Shown: piece by piece, positions 1 to 5,017 of the stretch
Layout: every line of letters starts with the position of its first letter
Numbering within the stretch: the stretch's first letter is position 1
Assembly: GCA_028874675.1 (NCBI GenBank)
Contig: JAPPJA010000086.1
Location: 1-5,017 of the forward strand
Length of the DNA stretch: 5,017 nucleotides
Direction of reading: 5' to 3'
Origin: Chloroflexota bacterium
GTDB lineage: Bacteria > Chloroflexota > Dehalococcoidia > Lucifugimonadales > UBA3495
Notes under the pieces: generated by a model
Databases searched by the model: none
What the model was told of the DNA's origin: nothing
Seen by the model: the letters and a program-made list of their open reading frames with translations, nothing else
Made by a program: the position numbers and the translations under genes

Positions 1-92
1 CGGCCCGCCCCACGCCCGGTCACTGCCCGACTCCGGGGTACCCTCCTTTCGGTTCCAGAGCCCAGGTAAACCGACTCGTTTCGCTGCTTCCC

Positions 93-98
93 GGAAAG
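93..98 (+). promoter_or_regulatory. Probable ribosome binding site of the amidohydrolase gene
   Basis: GGAAAG sits five bases before the ATG at 104 and overlaps the alternative GTG at 98. It is only a partial Shine-Dalgarno match, but the spacing favours 104 over 98 as the start. No convincing promoter is seen in positions 1-92. Confidence 0.4.
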
Positions 99-103
99 TG
101 GCC

Positions 104-1729
104 ATGTCCTCAACCGCCAACTTGCTGCTGGTAAACGCCAGGGTTCTGACAATGGATCCCCGTAGGCCCCATGCGGCGGCCGTCGCGGTAAGCGGCCATC
201 GCATAGTTGCCGTCGGCAGCGACAGCGAGATTCTCTCCCACCAAGCGCCCGGGTCGGAAGTCATCGATTGCCTTGGTCTGCCCCTGCTGCCCGGCATCAA
301 CGATGCCCACTGCCACGTCCTGGCGACTGCCTCCAGCCTCTCCAGCGTGGACTGCGGCCCGGCCTGTATCACTTCCCTGGACCAACTCTTGTCCGCCATT
401 GCTTCCCGGGCTGAGGTCACGCCGTCGGGCCAGTGGGTAAGGGGCTCTGGGCTGGACCCGGGTTCATTGGCGGAGAGGCGGTTGCCCACCCGATGGGAGC
501 TTGACTCGGTAGCTTCCGGTAATCCCGTCCGCATCAACCACTCCAGCGGCCACGCCCTGGCGCTCAACAGCCTGGGTCTGGCCCTAGCCGGAATTGACAA
601 GGCCACCCCGGACCCGGTGGACGGCGTCATTGACCGGGACACTGAGACGGGAGAACCGACGGGAGTCTTGTTTGAGGCCGCAACCTTCTTGAGAGAGAGA
701 TTGGGCCCAACTCGAAGCCAGGAGGAGTTCAGCAGTGGCGTTTCCCGGTTGAGCAAGAGGCTGTTGGCCTGCGGCATTACGTCGGTTCAGGATGCCGGGC
801 CGGAAAACGGAATTCAGCAGTGGCAGACCTTCAAGTCCCTGGTGGAGGACGAAGTATTCAGGCCCAGGGTTGTCATGATGGCCGGCGTCCGCAACCTGGA
901 CCAGTTTGCCGAGTCAAACCTGGGATGGGGCTCGGGCAGCCGGAGCCTGAGCCTCGGTCACGCCAAGATTATGCTCACCCTCACCACAGGCAGCCTGCAG
1001 CCGGCACCCGAAGACCTGGCCCAACTGGGTTCCAGCGCCAGAAAGCTAGGATTTCCCGTAGCTATACATGCCATAGAGCAGGAGGCGATTGAGGCCATTG
1101 TGTCCCTGCCCGAACTTTTGAAGCCGCTTCCGGCGTATCCTGCCGGGGATGGCACGGTTTCGGTCCCTCGTACTGTTCCCCGCAGCCGGATTGAACACTG
1201 CGCAGAATGTCCGCCACCTGTTATGGACATGGTCGCCCGGTCGGGCGCCACAGTAGTCACGCAGCCGGGGTTCATATATTGGCGGGGAGACAGCTACCGG
1301 CAGAGGGTGGATCCTCACTTGATTCCCCACCTTTTCGACTGCGGCGCCCTGGTGGCTCGTGGCGTTCCCATGGCTTTCGGCTCAGATTCGCCGGTTATTG
1401 ATCCCTCTCCATGGCCCGGAATCTACAGCGCGATTACCTCGCGCACCCTCACAGGGGGGCATTACCCTCGGCCCGGTTTCCCCGGCTCGCCAAACGGGCA
1501 AAAGAGACCGGGCATCAGCCTTCAGAACGCCGTTGAAGCCCATACCCTGGGGGCGGCCCGGGCTGAGGGCTCGGCATCAACCAAGGGGGCAATCCGACCC
1601 GGTATGCTGGCAGACCTTACATTGCTGGATACCGGCCTGGAAGAAGAATCCCTTCACCGCCTCCCCCGGGCGCAGTCGCTGGTCACGATTGTTGGCGGAA
1701 AAATCCTGTGGCGTCAGGGGAGTGTATAG
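104..1729 (+). CDS. YtcJ-like metal-dependent amidohydrolase (Amidohydro_3 family)
   Basis: A 541-residue cytoplasmic hydrolase of the amidohydrolase superfamily, expected to cleave an amide, formamide or similar C-N bond with bound metal; the substrate cannot be told from sequence. The N-terminal beta-sandwich strand (LLLVNARVLTMD) leads into LLPGINDAHCH with the HxH metal ligands H69 and H71. Further family marks are SGHALALNS (about 147-155), GEPTGVLFEAA (183-193), K288 in AKIMLT, H322 in VAIHA, H365 in RIEHC and D428 in FGSDSPV. The C-terminal strand (GMLADLTLLD) completes the composite domain. No signal peptide or membrane helix is visible. Length is normal for YtcJ/NfdA-type proteins. 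I chose ATG at 104 because GGAAAG lies five bases upstream. GTG at 98 is possible, and the frame stays open to the left window edge. It converges on the prenyl synthase gene, so it is a separate transcription unit. Confidence 0.93.
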   Translation: MSSTANLLLVNARVLTMDPRRPHAAAVAVSGHRIVAVGSDSEILSHQAPGSEVIDCLGLPLLPGINDAHCHVLATASSLSSVDCGPACITSLDQLLSAIASRAEVTPSGQWVRGSGLDPGSLAERRLPTRWELDSVASGNPVRINHSSGHALALNSLGLALAGIDKATPDPVDGVIDRDTETGEPTGVLFEAATFLRERLGPTRSQEEFSSGVSRLSKRLLACGITSVQDAGPENGIQQWQTFKSLVEDEVFRPRVVMMAGVRNLDQFAESNLGWGSGSRSLSLGHAKIMLTLTTGSLQPAPEDLAQLGSSARKLGFPVAIHAIEQEAIEAIVSLPELLKPLPAYPAGDGTVSVPRTVPRSRIEHCAECPPPVMDMVARSGATVVTQPGFIYWRGDSYRQRVDPHLIPHLFDCGALVARGVPMAFGSDSPVIDPSPWPGIYSAITSRTLTGGHYPRPGFPGSPNGQKRPGISLQNAVEAHTLGAARAEGSASTKGAIRPGMLADLTLLDTGLEEESLHRLPRAQSLVTIVGGKILWRQGSV

Positions 1730-1784
1730 GGTTACTCGTAACTCGGCCGCTAAGGATGTTCAAATCCGGCGACCCTGAGGCGGT

Positions 1785-1820
1785 GAGAAAGCAAGGCTCC
1801 CCTGGCAGGCAGAGGCAGCC
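1785..1820 (-). terminator. Possible intrinsic terminator of the metG-prenyl synthase operon
   Basis: Read leftward, 16 bases past the prenyl synthase stop codon, GGCTGCC (1820-1814) can pair with GGGAGCC (1801-1795), seven base pairs with one G-G mismatch around a 12-base loop. TTGCTTTCTC (1794-1785) follows. The T tract is broken by a G and two Cs, so termination could be weak. It lies in the convergent gap between two genes, where a terminator is expected. The rightward strand has no T tract after the hairpin, so it would not serve the amidohydrolase gene in the same way. Confidence 0.35.
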
Positions 1821-1835
1821 TTCGCGTATGCCGCG

Positions 1836-2819
1836 TCACCGGCTGCGTTCCCTTACGTAGGTGGCCATGGATTCCAGGGAGTCGCGGCTCTCTGCCCTGG
1901 GAAGACTTTCCAGGTCACTTATGGCCTTGTCGCAGTACTCCCGGATAACCGTAAAGCAGTCAGGGATGATGGAGGAATTCCTGGTCATCTCAAGGGCCCG
2001 TTCCAGGTAGCAGGTGTTTCCGGGTTCCTTGAACAGTAGCGGTATCGGGTTATCCTCAGGGTAGCGTTGCAGCAGCAGTATGGTTGGAAGGGTCAGGATG
2101 CCCTGTTTCAGGTCGTTGCCCACCGGCTTTCCCAGTTCGGATTCGTCCCCCAGGATGTCCAGAAGGTCGTCCACTACCTGGAATGCCATACCAATGTTGT
2201 AGCCATACCTGCTCAGTGCCTGGATCTGGTCCTCGTCCGCGCCGCTCAATACTGCCCCGGTTTCGGACGTGGTGCGGAATAAGGACGCCGTCTTCCGATA
2301 GATCCGGTCGTAGTAGCGTTCCATTTCCTGCTGGGGATTGAAGGTATTGAAGTACTCGATCAGTTCGCCGCTGGCCAGTTCCATGATGGTCTCGGCGAAT
2401 CGCCGTACCACCCGCAAGTTGCCCGTATCGCACACCAGGGTCGCCGAAGTCGCGAACAGGTAGTCCCCCAGCAGAACGGCCACTTCCTTGCCCCATCGCC
2501 CACTGACCGACGCCCGGCCCCGGCGGGTATCGGCGTCGTCCACCGTGTCGTCGTGAATCAGAGTTGCCAGGTGCAGTAGTTCAACACCCGTGGCCATCTT
2601 GACGGGATTGTCCGTTTCCGTCGGGATGATGCTGGCGGCCAGGAGGGTCAGCGCGGGACGAACCCGCTTCCCGCCATGGGACAGGGCGTGGTCCAGCAGG
2701 GGTTCAAGTTCAGGAATTGAGGTATTTGCCAGGTCGTGGAGCCTGTCTTCAACCAGTGAGAGCTCTTCCAGGATGGGGGAATAGATACTGATGGCCCGGG
2801 TGTCCAGTCCCTGTACCAA
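1836..2819 (-). CDS. Polyprenyl diphosphate synthase, long-chain type
   Basis: An all-trans prenyltransferase of 327 residues that condenses isopentenyl diphosphate onto an allylic primer in the cytoplasm, most likely making the side chain of menaquinone or another quinone. The sequence shows GGKRVRP (49-55, isopentenyl diphosphate binding) and the first Asp-rich motif DDTVD (90-94) followed by DADTRRG. It also shows LLGDYLF (116-122), GELIEYFN (151-158), KTA (176-178), the second Asp-rich motif DDLLD (217-221) and GKPVGNDLKQGILTLP (230-245). Ala85, the fifth residue before the first motif, matches the small residue of IspB/HepT-like long-chain enzymes rather than the bulky one of short-chain synthases, but the exact product length is inference. 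The start is TTG, eight bases after the metG stop. A GAGGG at the metG end gives a slightly distant ribosome site. Length is typical of the family. It is probably co-transcribed with metG. Confidence 0.95.
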   Translation of the reverse strand: MVQGLDTRAISIYSPILEELSLVEDRLHDLANTSIPELEPLLDHALSHGGKRVRPALTLLAASIIPTETDNPVKMATGVELLHLATLIHDDTVDDADTRRGRASVSGRWGKEVAVLLGDYLFATSATLVCDTGNLRVVRRFAETIMELASGELIEYFNTFNPQQEMERYYDRIYRKTASLFRTTSETGAVLSGADEDQIQALSRYGYNIGMAFQVVDDLLDILGDESELGKPVGNDLKQGILTLPTILLLQRYPEDNPIPLLFKEPGNTCYLERALEMTRNSSIIPDCFTVIREYCDKAISDLESLPRAESRDSLESMATYVRERSR

Positions 2820-2827
2820 AATAGCCG

Positions 2828-4516
2828 CTAGCCCTCGCTCACGCCAAGCCGCCCGGTTTCCTGCTCCACAACTTCCGGGTCCAGTTTCACGTAAAGGGGA
2901 GACGGCTGGCGCAGGGTCCCGCCGCCCTTGATTGCTCCCACCAGGCTTTCATAGTCCCATGGTTCCTGCTCCACCGGCCCGTCAAAACCCAGGTATTCGT
3001 GGACTTTCTGCGAGCTGAAGGGGAGGAAAGGCGCCAGCGTTACCTTGAGGCAATTTAACACCTGCAGCGACACGTTCAGGGTGTGGCCTGCCTCAGCCCG
3101 GTCCTCCCGGATGGCGCGCCAGGGCGCCTTGGCGTCGAGGTACCGGTTGGCCTCCTGCGCCAGGCCGAAAGCCTGCCCTATGGCCAGCTTGAAGCGGGTA
3201 TTCCCCAGGCTTCCTCCCACCTCATCCAGGGTGGCGCGCGCCGCCTCGAGGACCTGCTGGTCAATTTCATCCGTTTCGCCAGCCTCTGGCACCAGTCCTT
3301 CAAAGTTCCGGTATGTGAATGATAGTACGCGATTTACCAGGTTTCCGTAGGTCGCCACCAGTTCCTCGTTGTTTCGCCGCACGAATTCCGACCAGGAAAA
3401 ATCGGCGTCCCCGGTTTCCGGCATGTTGATTGAAAGCAGGTAGCGCAGCGGGTCCGGGTCATAGCGGTCCAGGTAGTCCGGAACCCACACAGCCCAGTTC
3501 TGGCTCGTGGAAAACTTCCGGTTCTCCAGGCTGAGAAACTCGTTGGCCGGAACGTCATAGGGCAGGTTGAGCCCGTTGCCGTATCCCATCAGCATGGCCG
3601 GCCAGATGATGCTGTGGAAGGGAATGTTGTCCTTGCCGATAAAGTAATAGCTGCGGGTGGCGGGGTCCTTCCAGAATTCCTCCCACTTTTGGGATTCTCC
3701 CGAGTTTGCCGCCCACTCCACGGCGGCAGACAGGTAGCCAATTACCGCCTCAAACCAAACGTAAATCCGCTTCCCCTCGTAACCTTCCAGGGGAATCGGC
3801 ACGCCCCAGGTCAGGTCGCGGGTAATTGCCCGGTCCTTCAGTCCTCCCTCCAGGAAGCTGGTGGTCTGGTTGGACACATTGGGCCGCCAGTGGGGTTGCT
3901 CCCGGATCCAGTCAAGAAGCTGGTCCTGGAACGCCGATAGCTTCAGGAAGAAGTGCTCCGACTCCCTGAACTCGGGCGCCCCGCCGCAAAGGATGCACAC
4001 GGCCTGCAGCAGTTCCTGGGGGTCGAGGGTGTGCCCGCACTGGTCGCACTGGTCGCCCCTGGCTCTCTCGTAGCCGCAATGAGGACACACGCCCTCCACG
4101 TACCTGTCCGGCAGGAAACGCTGGCATCCAGGACAGTGGGCCAGCAGCATGTTGTCAGTGTAGATGTAGCCCTGGTCCCGCAGTTGGAGGAAGATCTCGT
4201 GGACCACCCGCTGGTGGTTCTCGGTATTGGTATGAGTGAACAGGTCAAAGGAAATTCCCAGTCGCTCCCAGGACTCCAGGAACTCGGCGTGGTAGCGTTC
4301 AACCACTTCCGCCGGAGTAATGCCCTCCTGGTCCGCGCGAATGGTAATGGGGGTACCGTGGGTGTCGCTGCCCGACACCATCAAGACCTGGTTGCCGCGC
4401 ATGCGGTGGTAACGGGCAAATATGTCCGCTCCCAGGTAGCATCCTGCCAGGTGGCCCAGGTGCAGCGGCCCGTTGGCATAGGGCCAGGCAACCCCTATGA
4501 AAATGCGTTCACTCAA
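2828..4516 (-). CDS. metG: Methionyl-tRNA synthetase
   Basis: A class I aminoacyl-tRNA synthetase of 562 residues that charges tRNA-Met in the cytoplasm. The Rossmann catalytic domain begins VAWPYANGPLHLGH, with the HIGH-type signature HLGH at 19-22. The inserted zinc region carries four CxxC knuckles (C128/131, C144/147, C157/160, C174/177), the full set known from archaeal-like MetRS. Further marks are YVWFEAVIGYLSA (252-264), the FHSIIWPAML block (300-309) and a KMSKS-equivalent loop KFSTS (334-338). The helical anticodon domain follows, with NNEELVATYGNLVNR (382-396) and W466 in KAPW, the position that reads the CAU anticodon in known enzymes. There is no C-terminal EMAP/Trbp111-like tRNA-binding domain. 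The start is TTG at 4516. No in-frame ATG or GTG lies between it and a TGA at 4548-4546, and MSERIFIGVAWPY is a normal family N terminus. Shine-Dalgarno support is weak (GGA six bases upstream). It leads the operon with the prenyl synthase. Confidence 0.97.
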   Translation of the reverse strand: MSERIFIGVAWPYANGPLHLGHLAGCYLGADIFARYHRMRGNQVLMVSGSDTHGTPITIRADQEGITPAEVVERYHAEFLESWERLGISFDLFTHTNTENHQRVVHEIFLQLRDQGYIYTDNMLLAHCPGCQRFLPDRYVEGVCPHCGYERARGDQCDQCGHTLDPQELLQAVCILCGGAPEFRESEHFFLKLSAFQDQLLDWIREQPHWRPNVSNQTTSFLEGGLKDRAITRDLTWGVPIPLEGYEGKRIYVWFEAVIGYLSAAVEWAANSGESQKWEEFWKDPATRSYYFIGKDNIPFHSIIWPAMLMGYGNGLNLPYDVPANEFLSLENRKFSTSQNWAVWVPDYLDRYDPDPLRYLLSINMPETGDADFSWSEFVRRNNEELVATYGNLVNRVLSFTYRNFEGLVPEAGETDEIDQQVLEAARATLDEVGGSLGNTRFKLAIGQAFGLAQEANRYLDAKAPWRAIREDRAEAGHTLNVSLQVLNCLKVTLAPFLPFSSQKVHEYLGFDGPVEQEPWDYESLVGAIKGGGTLRQPSPLYVKLDPEVVEQETGRLGVSEG

Positions 4517-4567
4517 TTGCAGTCCAGCAGCCTTGCGCCATTCAGGTCAGCTACGTTTCGCAGCCGA

Positions 4568-4587
4568 AATCCGGACCTGTCCGAATT
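4568..4587. promoter_or_regulatory. Imperfect 20-bp palindrome at the putative metG start point
   Basis: Two nine-base arms, AATCCGGAC and GTCCGAATT, flank a CT spacer and match at eight of nine paired positions. The two-base spacer makes it poor as an RNA hairpin and more like the dyad of a dimeric DNA-binding regulator. It starts a few bases downstream of the TATTCT -10 candidate, where a bound repressor would block initiation. No known regulator family is assigned to the motif. Confidence 0.3.
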
Positions 4588-4594
4588 CCTAAAC

Positions 4595-4603
4595 AGAATA
4601 GCA
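4595..4603 (-). promoter_or_regulatory. metG: Possible extended -10 promoter of metG
   Basis: Read leftward, TGC-TATTCT is an extended -10 element matching TATAAT at four of six positions. No good -35 hexamer lies 16-18 bases upstream, which extended -10 promoters can tolerate. The predicted start point is near 4588, giving a leader of about 70 bases before the metG TTG. The placement is sensible, but the evidence is one short motif. Confidence 0.35.
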
Positions 4604-4658
4604 CAATTCGTTCAGCGCAGTAACAGGCAAAGGGGCAGGAATCGGGGCAATCGCCCTC

Positions 4659-4770
4659 CTAAATGAGGTCATGCCCAGGGAAGCCGAAGCGCATTGCCAG
4701 TATCGGCCCGTCGGGCATCAACTCCCGGGCCTCGGAGTCCAGCCAGGCCTTGAAAGCTCCCCCAGGCTCA
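4659..4770 (-). pseudogene. Gene-like ORF tail, possible remnant of an unrecognised gene
   Basis: The last roughly 35 codons of a leftward frame ending in TAG at 4661-4659 have mostly G or C in the third position, like the real genes here, and read AFKAWLDSEARELMPDGP followed by a glycine- and phenylalanine-rich end (FGFPGHDLI). The upstream part of the same frame (4934-4771) loses this bias, is rich in Ser, Thr and Arg and has no ribosome site at its GTG (4934) or ATG (4925) starts. That pattern fits the 3' end of a decayed or frameshifted gene. I cannot name a family, and a chance ORF is not excluded. Confidence 0.2.
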
Positions 4771-4896
4771 GGCTGACGAGATTCCTTGCTGCCAGTCGTA
4801 GCGCAATCTGACGCAAAGGGTAATGCCTGCGCCCTGAAGGACGTCCGACCGCTCCTTGACAGGGAGTCCTGTGATTTTGCAAAGAATTCGTAGCAT
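4768..4896 (-). CDS. Possible small protein of 42 residues, unrecognised
   Basis: The product starts MLRILCKITGLPVKERSD, ends WQQGISSA and is not recognised. It is basic in the first half, has two cysteines and has no membrane helix. In favour of a real gene are an ATG start, GGAGGA at 4913-4908 (11 bases upstream, slightly long) and promoter-like GGGACA (4951-4946), 16 bases, TATTAT (4929-4924) just before it. Against it are its length, no known homologue in memory, and a competing frame on the same strand (GTG at 4934 to TAG at 4659) that looks more gene-like in its last 35 codons. It may be a leader ORF ahead of metG, a small gene or chance. Confidence 0.25.
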   Translation of the reverse strand: MLRILCKITGLPVKERSDVLQGAGITLCVRLRYDWQQGISSA

Positions 4897-4923
4897 GTGT
4901 TCCGACTTCCTCCAAAAGAGGAC

Positions 4924-4951
4924 ATAATATGCACAAGATTGCATGTGTCCC
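4924..4951 (-). promoter_or_regulatory. Possible leftward promoter ahead of the small ORF
   Basis: GGGACA (4951-4946, four of six to TTGACA) and TATTAT (4929-4924, five of six to TATAAT) are spaced by 16 bases. Transcription would start near 4917, just before the GGAGGA ribosome site of the 42-codon ORF, and could continue into metG as a long leader transcript. Confidence 0.3.
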
Positions 4952-4982
4952 CGAATTCACGAAAAGTCTTGAGTTTGTCTTG

Positions 4983-5011
4983 TTGACAGTGATTCGTCTT
5001 ACTGCTAACAT
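4983..5011 (+). promoter_or_regulatory. Strong sigma-70-type promoter reading out of the right edge
   Basis: TTGACA at 4983-4988 is a perfect -35 box. After a 17-base spacer comes TAACAT at 5006-5011 (four of six to TATAAT), preceded by TGC, the extended -10 element. Spacing is optimal and the surrounding DNA is AT-rich. It predicts a rightward transcript starting near 5018, so a gene divergent from metG should begin just past the window. Confidence 0.6.
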
Positions 5012-5017
5012 CTCATT

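Larger units (their letters stand above)
4517..5017. other. Upstream region of metG without a recognised gene
   Basis: This 501-base stretch has no recognisable full-length gene. Leftward it contains a 42-codon ORF (4896-4768), a high-GC3 ORF tail ending at 4659 and a 12-codon TTG frame after AGGAGG (4650-4612), then the metG promoter candidate. Rightward it ends with a strong promoter candidate. GC falls to about 40% in the last 147 bases (59 of 147 by hand count), visibly below the gene-bearing part. I looked for a T-box (AGGGTGG/ACCGCGG-type) sequence and tRNA arms and saw none. The layout suggests a divergent control region between metG and a rightward gene outside the window. Confidence 0.5.

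Noticed and set aside
23..47. GGAGG on the - strand near the left edge, suggesting a divergent gene
   Set aside because: The nearest leftward GTG is about 18 bases away, too far for the site, and too little sequence remains to judge coding.
1731..1742. Perfect small palindrome GTTAC-TC-GTAAC just after the amidohydrolase stop
   Set aside because: Five-base arms with a two-base spacer and no T tract make it too short for a terminator and easily due to chance.
1755..1772. A TTCAAATC sequence resembling a tRNA T-loop in the convergent gap
   Set aside because: The flanking bases do not form a T-stem and no acceptor, D or anticodon arms can be found.
1359..1778. A 139-codon + frame overlapping the end of the amidohydrolase gene
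   Set aside because: It is a shifted frame within a clear gene, rich in Arg, Pro and Ser, with no ribosome site of its own.
2056..2496. A 146-codon - frame inside the prenyl synthase gene
   Set aside because: It overlaps the conserved prenyl synthase core in another frame and is of low-complexity Gly/Arg composition.
4517..4660. A T-box or other riboswitch ahead of metG
   Set aside because: No T-box core sequence, specifier stem or terminator/antiterminator pair is visible in the leader.
3953..4666. A 237-codon open frame on the + strand opposite metG
   Set aside because: It lies almost wholly antisense to the strongly supported metG zinc and catalytic region, and its protein resembles no family; long antisense frames are common in GC-rich genes.
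4856..4861. A second TTGACA hexamer on the + strand
   Set aside because: No acceptable -10 hexamer occurs 16-18 bases downstream.
4718..5011. A 97-codon - frame across the metG upstream region
   Set aside because: It has no ribosome site, crosses the promoter candidates and two better frames, and lacks coding-like codon bias.

Overview
The window reads as ordinary chromosomal DNA from a moderately GC-rich bacterium. It holds three confidently identified protein genes and about 500 bases of mostly non-coding, regulatory-looking DNA at the right edge. The best guess is a Chloroflexota relative (Dehalococcoidia or SAR202-like). This is inference from three things: a YtcJ-type amidohydrolase, a MetRS with an archaeal-like zinc region and a KFSTS loop, and metG next to a long-chain polyprenyl diphosphate synthase. 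No phylogeny or database search was possible.

Layout. Positions 104-1729 (+) encode a metal-dependent amidohydrolase of the YtcJ/Amidohydro_3 family. It ends in a 106-base convergent gap that contains an imperfect hairpin suited to stop leftward transcription. Positions 2819-1836 (-) encode an all-trans polyprenyl diphosphate synthase, and 4516-2828 (-) encode methionyl-tRNA synthetase. These two lie eight bases apart on the same strand and are probably one transcript reading right to left, metG first. Both appear to start with TTG.

The stretch 4517-5017 carries no recognisable full gene. It holds a possible extended -10 promoter for metG with a 20-bp imperfect palindrome at its predicted start point. 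It also holds a 42-codon leftward ORF with its own Shine-Dalgarno and promoter-like elements, and a gene-like but unrecognised ORF tail at 4659-4770 (-). The last 147 bases drop to about 40% GC by hand count. They end in a good rightward sigma-70-type promoter (TTGACA, 17 bp, TGC-TAACAT) that should drive a gene beyond the window, divergent from metG.

Functionally, metG charges initiator and elongator tRNA-Met, and the prenyl synthase makes the long isoprenoid tail of quinones or a related lipid carrier. The amidohydrolase is probably an unrelated catabolic enzyme. I found no mobile element, CRISPR array, tRNA, rRNA or convincing new multi-gene system. The points most worth a second look are in the metG upstream region.
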